From contig JAVLCC010000024.1 of assembly GCA_031580995.1 (NCBI GenBank), forward strand, positions 1-6,256: a DNA stretch of 6,256 nt, in the 5' to 3' direction. Under the pieces are notes generated by a model. The model was not told the DNA's origin. It was given only the letters and a program-made list of their open reading frames with translations, and ran no database searches. This DNA is from CAJXVY01 sp031580995 (GTDB lineage: Bacteria; Actinomycetota; Actinomycetes; Actinomycetales; Microbacteriaceae). Numbering within the stretch: the stretch's first letter is position 1; each line of letters opens with the position of its first letter. A program made the position numbers and the translations under genes. This document shows positions 1 to 5,422 of this stretch, piece by piece.

Positions 1-66
1 CTTCGGTGGCTCCTCAGTTGTCTGAGCCATCGCATTGATTTGGGTTATTGGGTCTTTGTTTGTCAT
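1..66 (-). CDS. Start of a downstream transporter gene, probably sugar ABC permease (partial)
   Basis: Only the first 22 codons are present; the gene runs off the left edge of the window. The visible residues begin MTNKDPITQI and are hydrophilic, ending in a Glu/Pro-rich stretch (TEEPPK), as expected for the cytoplasmic N-terminus before the first membrane helix of an RbsC-type permease. The start is supported by a GGAGG on the minus strand at 72-76, five bases before the ATG (64-66). The ATG follows the TAA of the preceding ATPase gene with no gap, so the two genes are co-transcribed and probably translationally coupled. Seen: start, RBS and abutment. Inferred: permease identity, which rests only on the usual ATPase-permease gene order of sugar ABC operons. 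A second in-frame ATG at 28-30 is a less likely start. Confidence 0.6.
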   Translation of the reverse strand, partial: MTNKDPITQINAMAQTTEEPPK

Positions 67-1569
67 TTATGCCTCCACCAAGTTCTCACCGGCAGCGAGG
101 CCCATGACCTGCTTCTCATCGGCTTTTGCTCCATCAAGGGTTCCCATGATTTGTCCATCACGAACAACGTGAATCACATCGGATAGCTCCAATAGCTCGG
201 GAAGATCAGAGCTAACAACCAAAACAGCTGTTCCCTGATCGGCCAGTGCTTTCACCAATCTGTGAATCTCCGCTTTTGCCCCAACATCAACACCTCGTGT
301 TGGCTCGTCCAAAACAACAAATTTGGGGTTTTTGTGAAGCCATTTAGCAATAACAATCTTCTGCTGGTTACCACCCGAATACTGCCCAGCTTCTCGCTTG
401 ATTTCTGGTGGGCGCAATCCAACCTTGTCGGCAAGTGCTTTAGCAACCTTGGCAACCTTGCCCGGGTTGATAATTCCATTATTTGCCAGGTCTTTGCGGT
501 TTGGCAGGTAAACATTGTCATTCACGGTCATGGTCATTGCCAATCCGTCAACGCGACGCTCCTCTGGAACGTATGCAACACCGTTTCGCATGGCTGACAT
601 GTAGCTTGTGATCTGCTGCTCCTTGCCATCAAGGGTGATGGTGACATTTCCAGCTGTTTTGTTATCAGCACCAATAATTGCTCTAACAAGCTCTGTTCTT
701 CCGGCTCCAACCAAACCACCAAGGCCTACAATCTCGCCTGCACGAACATCCAAAGAAATATTGTTTACTCCAGGTGCTCTAATGCCCTTGGCACTCATGA
801 CAACTTCACCTGGCTTGGCATCACGACGAGATCCAAGGTCCATCTTTAGTTCACGACCAACCATTTGGTTGATGACTTCCTGCGGGGTGGTCTTTTTGAT
901 TTCGCTTACATAGACCAATTTGCCATCACGCAAAATCGTCACGTTGTGACAAAGTCTGAACACCTCTGGGATTCGGTGTGAAATATAAATAATTGCAAGA
1001 CCCTGTTTTGCCAAACGCTCCAACATGGACAACAGATAGTCAGTCTCTGCAGGAGTCAATGAAGCCGTTGGCTCATCCAGAATCAATACCTTTGGTTTTC
1101 TGGCAATCGCACGTGCGATTTCAACAAACTGTCTTAGCGCAACCGAGAGTCTGGAGATGCGCTCGTCGATGTCAACCTCAACACCAATTTCCTTGAGTGT
1201 CTCGAGAGCAAATTGCTTCATCTCATTTTGTTTTGTGAAACCTGCTTTAGTTGGAAAGCCACCTAGGTAGATATTTTCTGCAACTGTCATCTCGGGAACT
1301 AGCGAGAGTTCTTGGTGAACAAGTGAAATACCTGCATCGATTGCAGCCTTTGGGTTTGATTTTTCAATCTCTTGACCCTCTACCAAAACCTGTCCGGTGT
1401 CTTGAAATTCAATTCCAGAGAGGATCCTCATCAAAGTTGATTTGCCGGCACCGTTTTCACCCACAACAGCGTGGATTTCACCAGCAGAAACGGAAACCGA
1501 AACATCATCAACAGCTTTCACTCCTCCGAAAGCTTTAGTGATGCTCTTGGCCTCAACAACAGCTGCCAT
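67..1569 (-). CDS. Sugar ABC transporter ATP-binding protein, tandem-domain RbsA/MglA/XylG type
   Basis: This is a 500-residue cytoplasmic ATPase that would power import of a monosaccharide or related carbohydrate, the usual length for this family. Domain 1 (about 5-240) has Walker A GENGAGKST (37-45), a Q-loop in HQELSL (85-90), signature LSVALRQ (141-147), Walker B VLILDEPT (161-168) and the H-loop histidine H198 (YISHR). Domain 2 (about 255-495) has the degenerate Walker A typical of this family, GLVGAGRTE (285-293), signature YSGGNQQ (397-403), Walker B FVVLDEPTR (417-425), and serine in place of the H-loop histidine (VVSSDLPE). Start ATG 1567-1569 is set by AAAGGAG at 1577-1583, spacer 7 nt. 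The next gene starts immediately after its TAA. The substrate cannot be assigned: no binding protein or catabolic enzyme is visible. The upstream XRE-cupin gene is a plausible regulator. Confidence 0.95.
   Translation of the reverse strand: MAAVVEAKSITKAFGGVKAVDDVSVSVSAGEIHAVVGENGAGKSTLMRILSGIEFQDTGQVLVEGQEIEKSNPKAAIDAGISLVHQELSLVPEMTVAENIYLGGFPTKAGFTKQNEMKQFALETLKEIGVEVDIDERISRLSVALRQFVEIARAIARKPKVLILDEPTASLTPAETDYLLSMLERLAKQGLAIIYISHRIPEVFRLCHNVTILRDGKLVYVSEIKKTTPQEVINQMVGRELKMDLGSRRDAKPGEVVMSAKGIRAPGVNNISLDVRAGEIVGLGGLVGAGRTELVRAIIGADNKTAGNVTITLDGKEQQITSYMSAMRNGVAYVPEERRVDGLAMTMTVNDNVYLPNRKDLANNGIINPGKVAKVAKALADKVGLRPPEIKREAGQYSGGNQQKIVIAKWLHKNPKFVVLDEPTRGVDVGAKAEIHRLVKALADQGTAVLVVSSDLPELLELSDVIHVVRDGQIMGTLDGAKADEKQVMGLAAGENLVEA
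72..76 (-). promoter_or_regulatory. Ribosome binding site of the partial downstream gene
   Basis: GGAGG on the minus strand with a 5-nt spacer to the ATG at 64-66. It lies inside the last codons of the ATPase gene and fixes the start of the partial gene. Confidence 0.7.
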
Positions 1570-1576
1570 TTAGTGG

Positions 1577-1583
1577 CTCCTTT
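1577..1583 (-). promoter_or_regulatory. Ribosome binding site of the sugar ATPase gene
   Basis: AAAGGAG on the minus strand, 7 nt before the ATG at 1567-1569. A strong Shine-Dalgarno match that fixes the ATPase start. Confidence 0.8.
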
Positions 1584-1616
1584 GCCTAATCTCCAGTTAA
1601 AGTCGCAGTTGACCTA

Positions 1617-1632
1617 TTTACTCGAGTGTAAA
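1617..1632. promoter_or_regulatory. Candidate operator dyad overlapping the -10 of the sugar ABC promoter
   Basis: TTTACTCGAGTGTAAA contains a perfect 8-bp palindrome ACTCGAGT (1620-1627), and the dyad extends to TTTA...TAAA if one G (1628) is looped out. It covers the candidate -10 element, where a bound repressor would block transcription. The CG centre resembles operators of LacI-family regulators, although the only regulator in view is of XRE type. A role as operator is inference from position and symmetry. Confidence 0.35.
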
Positions 1633-1652
1633 GCAAGAGAGAACACTGCAAA
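1625..1652 (-). promoter_or_regulatory. Candidate promoter of the sugar ABC genes
   Basis: On the minus strand a -35-like TTTGCA (1647-1652) is followed after 16 nt by a -10-like TACACT (1625-1630; four of six matches to TATAAT). Transcription would start near 1618, giving a leader of roughly 50 nt before the ATPase ATG. The -35 is weak, which is common in Actinobacteria. The 151-bp gap after the regulator gene is large enough for an independent promoter, but read-through from the regulator is equally possible because no terminator is evident. Confidence 0.35.
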
Positions 1653-1664
1653 GAATTTGGGGGG

Positions 1665-1675
1665 TTTGTAACAAA
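1665..1675. repeat. Short inverted repeat TTTGT-A-ACAAA
   Basis: Two 5-bp arms around a single central base, upstream of the candidate sugar ABC promoter, immediately next to a run of six G (1659-1664). Could be a protein-binding site; arms are too short to be sure it is more than chance in an AT-rich spacer. Confidence 0.25.
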
Positions 1676-1702
1676 AACGTTATTCGTGGGTGAACACTTG
1701 GG

Positions 1703-1715
1703 GATAACAGCTATC
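1703..1715. repeat. Imperfect dyad GATAACAGCTATC just after the regulator stop codon
   Basis: A 13-bp near-palindrome, with one non-Watson-Crick position among six pairs around a single central base. It sits 6 bp past the stop of the XRE gene. It cannot form a normal RNA hairpin because the loop would be one base, and no T-tract follows on the minus strand, so it is not a terminator. A DNA-binding site is possible. Confidence 0.2.
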
Positions 1716-1720
1716 TATTT

Positions 1721-2434
1721 TTAGTAAACGTGCAGGTATTCACTTCCCTGCACGTGAGCCTCCTCGCTGGCTGCCAATTCAGAGATAAACCAAATAGCTC
1801 TGACCGGATTGGCGGTTGAGTTCCAGAACCTGTGAGGGATGTTGCAGTCAAAGCTAATGCTGTCTCCCTGGCTCAAAACTGTGAACCCCATGCCAACCTG
1901 CACGTTCAGTTCACCCTCAATGATGATTCCGTATTCACGACCGTTGTGCTGGACAAGATCACTTGGTGGGTTTGCCCCATCGGTTGCTGGCTCATAGATA
2001 ACTTCAATAAATTCACTACCGTTTTCAGGCCTCGAGGTAAGTCTTTCCCAGGTTGGTCCCTTTGTTAGATCCAGTGAAGGCCTTGCGTCTTTTCTTAGAA
2101 CAATGCCTGAATCATCCAGGGTGATTTCACCATCGGCGGCTTTTCGCTCATCTTCAATGCTTAGCTGCGGGCTTGGTTGCTCGGGATCTTCAAACAAACT
2201 GTCCATCGAGATTCCAAGTTCATTGGCCACGTTGTATAAAGCCGGAACACTAAATGATGCCAATCCTCGCTCAACTTGCGAGATGTGGCTGGCGGAGACA
2301 CCGACTCTGCGAGCTAGCTCGCGAACGCTCATGTCACCGTTCTCTCTGGCAATACGGATGTTTTCCCCACACTTCCGCCACTGCTGAAGCTCCTCAGCCA
2401 CGCGCATCCCCTTTCTGGGAGGTTTTCTAGCCAC
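1721..2434 (-). CDS. XRE-family transcriptional regulator with C-terminal cupin domain
   Basis: A 237-residue one-component regulator. The N-terminal helix-turn-helix (about 24-80) has the pattern of the lambda-repressor/HTH_3 family, with recognition-helix region SASHISQVERG (47-57). A linker (about 85-150) leads to a cupin_2 barrel (about 154-216): H163 and E167 in HNGREYG, and motif 2 as GDSISF(191-196 region)...IPHRFWN with H201, fit a small-molecule or metal pocket. Regulators of this architecture typically control nearby metabolism or uptake genes and bind a ligand in the cupin; the ligand here is unknown. The start used is GTG at 2432-2434, which lacks a good Shine-Dalgarno; ATG at 2405-2407 (residue 10) is the alternative, but its AAGGGG lies directly against the codon. 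A TATTAG at 2454-2459 (minus) is a weak candidate -10. The gap to the upstream hydrolase gene is 41 nt, so they may be co-transcribed. An inverted repeat at 2423-2451 covers the start and suggests autoregulation (inference). Confidence 0.9.
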   Translation of the reverse strand: MARKPPRKGMRVAEELQQWRKCGENIRIARENGDMSVRELARRVGVSASHISQVERGLASFSVPALYNVANELGISMDSLFEDPEQPSPQLSIEDERKAADGEITLDDSGIVLRKDARPSLDLTKGPTWERLTSRPENGSEFIEVIYEPATDGANPPSDLVQHNGREYGIIIEGELNVQVGMGFTVLSQGDSISFDCNIPHRFWNSTANPVRAIWFISELAASEEAHVQGSEYLHVY

Positions 2435-2451
2435 CTTTGGCCACTAGAAAA
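2423..2451. promoter_or_regulatory. Inverted repeat TTTTCTAG-N13-CTAGAAAA straddling the regulator start
   Basis: Two perfect 8-bp arms, 2423-2430 and 2444-2451, separated by 13 bp that contain the GTG start codon of the XRE gene. The CTAG cores are 17 bp apart centre to centre. This could be the autoregulatory operator of the XRE protein, or an mRNA hairpin sequestering the start. If translation begins instead at the ATG at 2405-2407, the whole repeat lies in the leader. The symmetry is seen directly; the function is inferred. Confidence 0.5.
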
Positions 2452-2475
2452 ATCTAATACACGAAATCCTAACCT

Positions 2476-3663
2476 TTAGTTCCCAAAGCTAATTTGGTCC
2501 AGCATGGAAACTGTTTGTTCATAGTAGTCACTGAAATCATCACTTAGTTTCACTATTACCGTGTCTGTGTAGGGGTTTATCCAAATAAACTGCCCTCGAT
2601 ATCCTTGGCTAACCAACTGTTCTTTGGGTTTATGCCACATGCCTGCTCCAAAGTCATCGCTTCCAAATCCTCCAAACCAAACTCCAGCTGGGGTTGTCAT
2701 TCGACCAAACCAGTTCTCACTCAAAACACGCTCGCCCTCGTTAGGGCCGTAGGCCACATTCCCAGAATCTAAAAACAGTGAGCCTATAAGCGCAAGATCT
2801 CTGGCTGATGCGTTGAAGCAACAAAAAGCTTTTTCATATCCACCCTCTGAATCAATCGCCCAGGATGCATCATGGTTTGCACCAATTGGTTCCCAGATGT
2901 TTTCTTGGAAAAAATCACTCAGGGATTCTCCGGTGACGTTTTTAAAGATCATGCCTAAAAGCTGCGAATTAGCACTTCTGTATTCATACTCTTCACTGCC
3001 TGGCTCGCAGGCAAAGGAAATATTGCTCTCCAAAACGTATTCAACATCGGTTGTTGCAAACAACTGAGCCACCGGTGTGAACCAGCCTTCTGGTCCTGGT
3101 GGATATTCCTCTGGAATATCAATGCAGGACTGCATGTCCAAAAGGTGCTTGATGGTGACATCTTCCATGCCCGGGTTGTCGGCAAACTGTGGGAGGTAAT
3201 CAATCACCGCATCGTTTTCTTTTACTAGCCCATCATCAATCAGTTGACCAACCGCCATAGACAACATGGTCTTTCCAACACTCATCACATTTTGCTGGCG
3301 AGATTGATTCCATTCATCTGAGTAATACTCATAGGTAATCACCCCATCACGGAGTATTACTAAGGCATGAGTTCCGGTTTCGCTTATTAGCTCAGAGGTT
3401 TGAAACTCTGTCCCCTCGTGGTTGATGGTTGCCGGAAGGCTTTCAGGGATTGGGCTTTCTGGAAACAGATAAGGCTCACTGCTTGCAGGGATGTCATTGG
3501 TTTCAAAAACCTCTGGCTGAGCCGAGGGAACAGCGGTGGCGAGTTGGTAGGTGGTGAATGGTTCTGGGTAGCGAATAAACATCAGAAAGACAAACACAGC
3601 TATAAAAGCCAAGGTGACGGGCGCTATCAACCACTTGGCGAGAAACTTAATTGGCTTTCTCAT
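2476..3663 (-). CDS. Membrane-anchored serine hydrolase, class C beta-lactamase/NylB-like
   Basis: A 395-residue protein with an N-terminal basic stretch and one membrane helix (about 10-30) acting as a signal anchor, no lipobox, then an extracytoplasmic serine-hydrolase domain (about 85-390). The catalytic S-x-x-K is S128-V-G-K131 (in NVMSVGKT). The second motif region reads YRSANSQ (228-234), and GYRGQFIWINP (354-364) stands where the K/H-T-G strand lies in this superfamily. This is the layout of the 6-aminohexanoate-dimer hydrolase/EstB-like branch, which includes amidases and esterases; true beta-lactamase activity is not implied. Four cysteines (C180, C219 and the vicinal pair C281-C282) could form disulfides outside the membrane. 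The start ATG 3661-3663 has no convincing Shine-Dalgarno, but it gives a sensible membrane anchor. It is followed after 41 nt by the XRE gene. The substrate is unknown; a link to the sugar transporter is unproven. Confidence 0.85.
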   Translation of the reverse strand: MRKPIKFLAKWLIAPVTLAFIAVFVFLMFIRYPEPFTTYQLATAVPSAQPEVFETNDIPASSEPYLFPESPIPESLPATINHEGTEFQTSELISETGTHALVILRDGVITYEYYSDEWNQSRQQNVMSVGKTMLSMAVGQLIDDGLVKENDAVIDYLPQFADNPGMEDVTIKHLLDMQSCIDIPEEYPPGPEGWFTPVAQLFATTDVEYVLESNISFACEPGSEEYEYRSANSQLLGMIFKNVTGESLSDFFQENIWEPIGANHDASWAIDSEGGYEKAFCCFNASARDLALIGSLFLDSGNVAYGPNEGERVLSENWFGRMTTPAGVWFGGFGSDDFGAGMWHKPKEQLVSQGYRGQFIWINPYTDTVIVKLSDDFSDYYEQTVSMLDQISFGN

Positions 3664-3692
3664 CTGAACGCTAAGCCTAGAGGTTTGAAAGG

Positions 3693-3698
3693 TTTATA
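3693..3698 (-). promoter_or_regulatory. Candidate -10 element of the serine hydrolase gene
   Basis: TATAAA on the minus strand, about 30 bp before the ATG at 3661-3663, implying a leader of about 20 nt. No good -35 is seen at 16-18 bp spacing (TAAGTT at 3716-3721 is poor). It overlaps one copy of the TTATAACAA repeat found on both sides of the divergent region. Confidence 0.35.
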
Positions 3699-3721
3699 AC
3701 AATTGGGTCTATTCAAACTTA

Positions 3722-3750
3722 TTGACACCAACCCAATGGCTTTCTAATAG
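3722..3750 (+). promoter_or_regulatory. Candidate distal promoter for the osmoprotectant operon
   Basis: A consensus -35 hexamer TTGACA (3722-3727) is followed after exactly 17 bp by TAATAG (3745-3750), a poor -10 with three of six matches. Transcription would begin near 3757 and leave a leader of about 150 nt before the ATPase. The perfect -35 with correct spacing is the only support. Confidence 0.3.
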
Positions 3751-3796
3751 GACCAAATCGGTATCCCCGTCATTAGAAAAGCTCTTGATTTTAGTG

Positions 3797-3814
3797 TTGG
3801 AGATATCTCACCAA
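3797..3814. promoter_or_regulatory. Palindrome GAGATATCTC with TTGG/CCAA flanks upstream of the operon promoter
   Basis: GAGATATCTC (3800-3809) is a perfect 10-bp palindrome. TTGG (3797-3800) and CCAA (3811-3814) extend the symmetry with a small offset. It lies about 15 bp upstream of the proximal -35, a position typical of activator sites. Function is inferred. Confidence 0.35.
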
Positions 3815-3824
3815 GTGTGCTTCA

Positions 3825-3852
3825 TTGCAGGCATTCCTGCTACACTTATAAC
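3825..3852 (+). promoter_or_regulatory. Candidate proximal promoter of the osmoprotectant ABC operon
   Basis: TTGCAG (3825-3830), 16-bp spacer, then TATAAC (3847-3852), a five-of-six match to the -10 consensus. Transcription would start near 3859, giving a leader of about 50 nt to the ATPase start. A second -10-like TACACT lies at 3841-3846. This is the best plus-strand promoter in the divergent region. Confidence 0.5.
3827..3840. promoter_or_regulatory. Inverted repeat GCAGG-CATT-CCTGC inside the promoter spacer
   Basis: Perfect 5-bp arms (3827-3831 and 3836-3840) around CATT. It begins within the candidate -35 and fills much of the spacer to the -10, so a bound protein would occlude RNA polymerase. 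A repressor site is inferred from position only. Confidence 0.35.
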
Positions 3853-3858
3853 TTTATT

Positions 3859-3873
3859 TGGTTATAACAACCA
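3859..3873. promoter_or_regulatory. Dyad TGGTTATAACAACCA near the predicted transcription start
   Basis: Contains the perfect palindrome GTTATAAC (3861-3868), and also TGGTT/AACCA arms (3859-3863 and 3869-3873). Its TTATAACAA (3862-3870) recurs at 3694-3702 beside the divergent hydrolase promoter, and TTATAAC alone also forms part of the -10 at 3846-3852. Candidate operator or 5' leader hairpin. Confidence 0.35.
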
Positions 3874-3897
3874 GGTCGGCAAACTAACCAGGGAAGT

Positions 3898-3902
3898 GGA
3901 GG
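3898..3902 (+). promoter_or_regulatory. Ribosome binding site deciding the start of the osmoprotectant ATPase
   Basis: GGAGG followed by a 5-nt spacer and ATG at 3908-3910. This strong site excludes the longer in-frame start upstream at TTG 3722. Confidence 0.8.
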
Positions 3903-3907
3903 CTGAC

Positions 3908-4729
3908 ATGATTGAATTTCAAAACGTCACAAAACGCTTCCCCGACGGCACTTTTGCAGTGGAAGATTTTTCACTGGTGATCCCTTCTCGAGAAGTGACT
4001 GTGTTCGTGGGGTCATCTGGGGCAGGTAAGACAACGCTTCTACGAATGATCAATCGGATGGTAAACCCAACCAGCGGCAAAGTGCTTATTGATGATGAAA
4101 ATGTTGCTGATCTCAATCCTGTTTTGCTTCGCAGAAAAATTGGTTATGTGTTGCAAGCAACGGGTTTATTGCCTCACAGAAAAATCACCGACAACATCTC
4201 TTCAGTTCCAAGGCTTAATGGGGTTGCAAAGAAAAAGGCTTTTGCAGATGCACTCACTTTGATGGACACCGTTGGGCTCGATCGTTCCTTGGCAGATAGG
4301 TATCCTGACCAGTTATCCGGAGGACAGCAACAGCGCGTGGGTGTTGCCAGAGCACTTGCCAGTGATCCCAACATCTTGTTGATGGATGAACCCTTCGGTG
4401 CCGTTGACCCGATAGTTCGACTGGAATTGCAAGAGGAAATTAACCGTCTCCAACGAGAACTGCACAAAACAATGGTGTTTGTCACCCACAACATCGAGGA
4501 GGCTTTTGCAATTGCTGACCAAGTTGTGATTCTTCGTTCCGGTGGTGTGATTGCGCAGGTTGGAACTCCAGCGGAGATTCTTTCAAACCCAGCTGATGAT
4601 TTCGTGGCAAGTTTCATTGGTGCCGATAAAGCCAAACGCACACTGCACCTCGAGCAGCAAGAGGATGGCGTTACTTTGATTGTTGATGACCAAGGCAGAC
4701 CCGCCGGAATTCTCGGGGATGAAAAATGA
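3908..4729 (+). CDS. opuCA: Osmoprotectant (OpuC/ProU-type) ABC transporter ATP-binding protein
   Basis: A 273-residue cytoplasmic ATPase energising uptake of a quaternary amine compatible solute such as glycine betaine, choline or carnitine. Walker A GSSGAGKTT (35-43), Q-loop Q83, signature LSGGQQQ (136-142), Walker B ILLMDEP (156-162) with D-loop at AVD (165-167), and H-loop H194 are all intact, so it should be active. The MIEFQNVTK start is the normal family N-terminus and has a GGAGG five bases upstream; the open frame continues upstream to TTG 3722, but those 62 codons do not look like this family. Bacillus OpuCA proteins are about 380 residues and end in tandem CBS domains; here only about 35 residues follow the ATPase core, with a single strand-turn remnant (TLIVDDQGRPAGIL, 256-269). 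The downstream permease follows after 10 nt. The specific symbol follows the family; which solute is moved is not readable. Confidence 0.9.
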   Translation: MIEFQNVTKRFPDGTFAVEDFSLVIPSREVTVFVGSSGAGKTTLLRMINRMVNPTSGKVLIDDENVADLNPVLLRRKIGYVLQATGLLPHRKITDNISSVPRLNGVAKKKAFADALTLMDTVGLDRSLADRYPDQLSGGQQQRVGVARALASDPNILLMDEPFGAVDPIVRLELQEEINRLQRELHKTMVFVTHNIEEAFAIADQVVILRSGGVIAQVGTPAEILSNPADDFVASFIGADKAKRTLHLEQQEDGVTLIVDDQGRPAGILGDEK

Positions 4730-4739
4730 GGATTACTGG

Positions 4740-5420
4740 ATGAGCTGGCTCATTGATAACTTCGACTTGGTGGCGGGGTTAACCGCTAATCACGCCTGGC
4801 TTAGTTTGATCCCAATTGTGCTGGGGTTTGCAATTGCTGTTCCTCTGGGTTGGATCGCTAATAGATGGCTATCTTTGAGATCTTGGATTATTGCTAGCGG
4901 AAGTATTCTGTATACGATTCCTTCGCTTCCGCTGTTTGTGATTTTGCCCTACATAATCGGCACCCAAATCACCGATGAGCGGAACATTATTATTGCTCTG
5001 ACAATTTATGCGCTAGCAATCTTGATTCGCACAGTGACTGAAGCATTTGCTGCAGTGCCGAAAGATTCCATTGAGGCATCCAGGGCGATGGGTTACTCAG
5101 CTTGGAATCGATTCTGGAATGTTGAATTTCCGCTTGCGGGTCCAGTGCTACTTGCTGGTCTAAGGGTGGTTTCAGCCAGCACAATAGCCCTAGTTTCGGT
5201 GGGGGCAATCATTGGTTCTGCGAATCTGGGATATCTGTTTACTAACGGTAAGCAACGAGACTTCTTGGAAGAAATTCTGATTGGCATCGGGGCAAGCTTT
5301 TTGATTGCGTTGGTTTTTGACATTGTGCTGGTTTTGTTGGGCCGACTGCTGATGCCCTGGAATAGACGCAATTCACTGATCACAAATGGTCGCAGAGTCC
5401 TAGCGACTAGGGGGAATTAG
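4740..5420 (+). CDS. opuCB: Osmoprotectant ABC transporter permease, first copy
   Basis: A 226-residue integral membrane protein forming half of the translocation pore. Hydrophobic segments lie near 19-40, 49-72, 83-105, 133-158 and 180-203. The cytoplasmic coupling loop is EASRAMGYSAW...FPLAGP (112-135), matching the EAA pattern with E112, A113, G118 and P131 that docks onto the ATPase. The start chosen is ATG 4740-4742 because GAGGA (4728-4732) precedes it by 7 nt, overlapping the ATPase stop codon, and because MSWLIDNFDLV matches the usual N-terminus of the family. ATG 4719-4721 would add seven residues and overlap the ATPase gene by 11 nt, but has only a GGGG directly against it. The hydrophilic C-terminus (206-226) is rich in Arg/Asn. 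Co-transcribed with its neighbours. Confidence 0.9.
   Translation: MSWLIDNFDLVAGLTANHAWLSLIPIVLGFAIAVPLGWIANRWLSLRSWIIASGSILYTIPSLPLFVILPYIIGTQITDERNIIIALTIYALAILIRTVTEAFAAVPKDSIEASRAMGYSAWNRFWNVEFPLAGPVLLAGLRVVSASTIALVSVGAIIGSANLGYLFTNGKQRDFLEEILIGIGASFLIALVFDIVLVLLGRLLMPWNRRNSLITNGRRVLATRGN
5409..5414 (+). promoter_or_regulatory. Ribosome binding site for the TTG-initiated permease
   Basis: AGGGGG, 8 nt before TTG at 5423-5425. It supports use of the rare start codon, since no ATG lies nearby in frame. Confidence 0.6.
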
Positions 5421-5422
5421 TC

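Noticed and set aside
262..913. Plus-strand open frames opposite the sugar ATPase
   Set aside because: They mirror the conserved ATPase frame, have no credible start signals and match no family pattern.
1659..1664. Run of six G as a possible slippage or G-rich structural element
   Set aside because: A single isolated run cannot form a quadruplex and lies in noncoding DNA, so slippage would have no coding effect.
1700..1720. Possible terminator after the XRE gene
   Set aside because: The dyad at 1703-1715 leaves a one-base loop and no T-tract follows on the minus strand.
3722..3907. In-frame extension of the osmoprotectant ATPase by 62 codons, starting at TTG
   Set aside because: The extra residues do not resemble the ATPase family, which begins at MIEFQNVTK. 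The ATG at 3908 has a GGAGG five bases upstream, and the TTG belongs to a consensus -35 hexamer in a region full of promoter-like elements.
4174..4641. 155-codon open frame antisense to the osmoprotectant ATPase
   Set aside because: It lies wholly within a strongly conserved gene on the other strand, has no recognisable domain, and is composition-driven (Ser/Ala-rich).
4680..4739. Upstream starts for the first permease (TTG 4680, ATG 4719)
   Set aside because: They would overlap the ATPase gene and lack a properly spaced Shine-Dalgarno, whereas ATG 4740 has GAGGA at 7 nt and gives the family's usual N-terminus. ATG 4719 remains a minor alternative.
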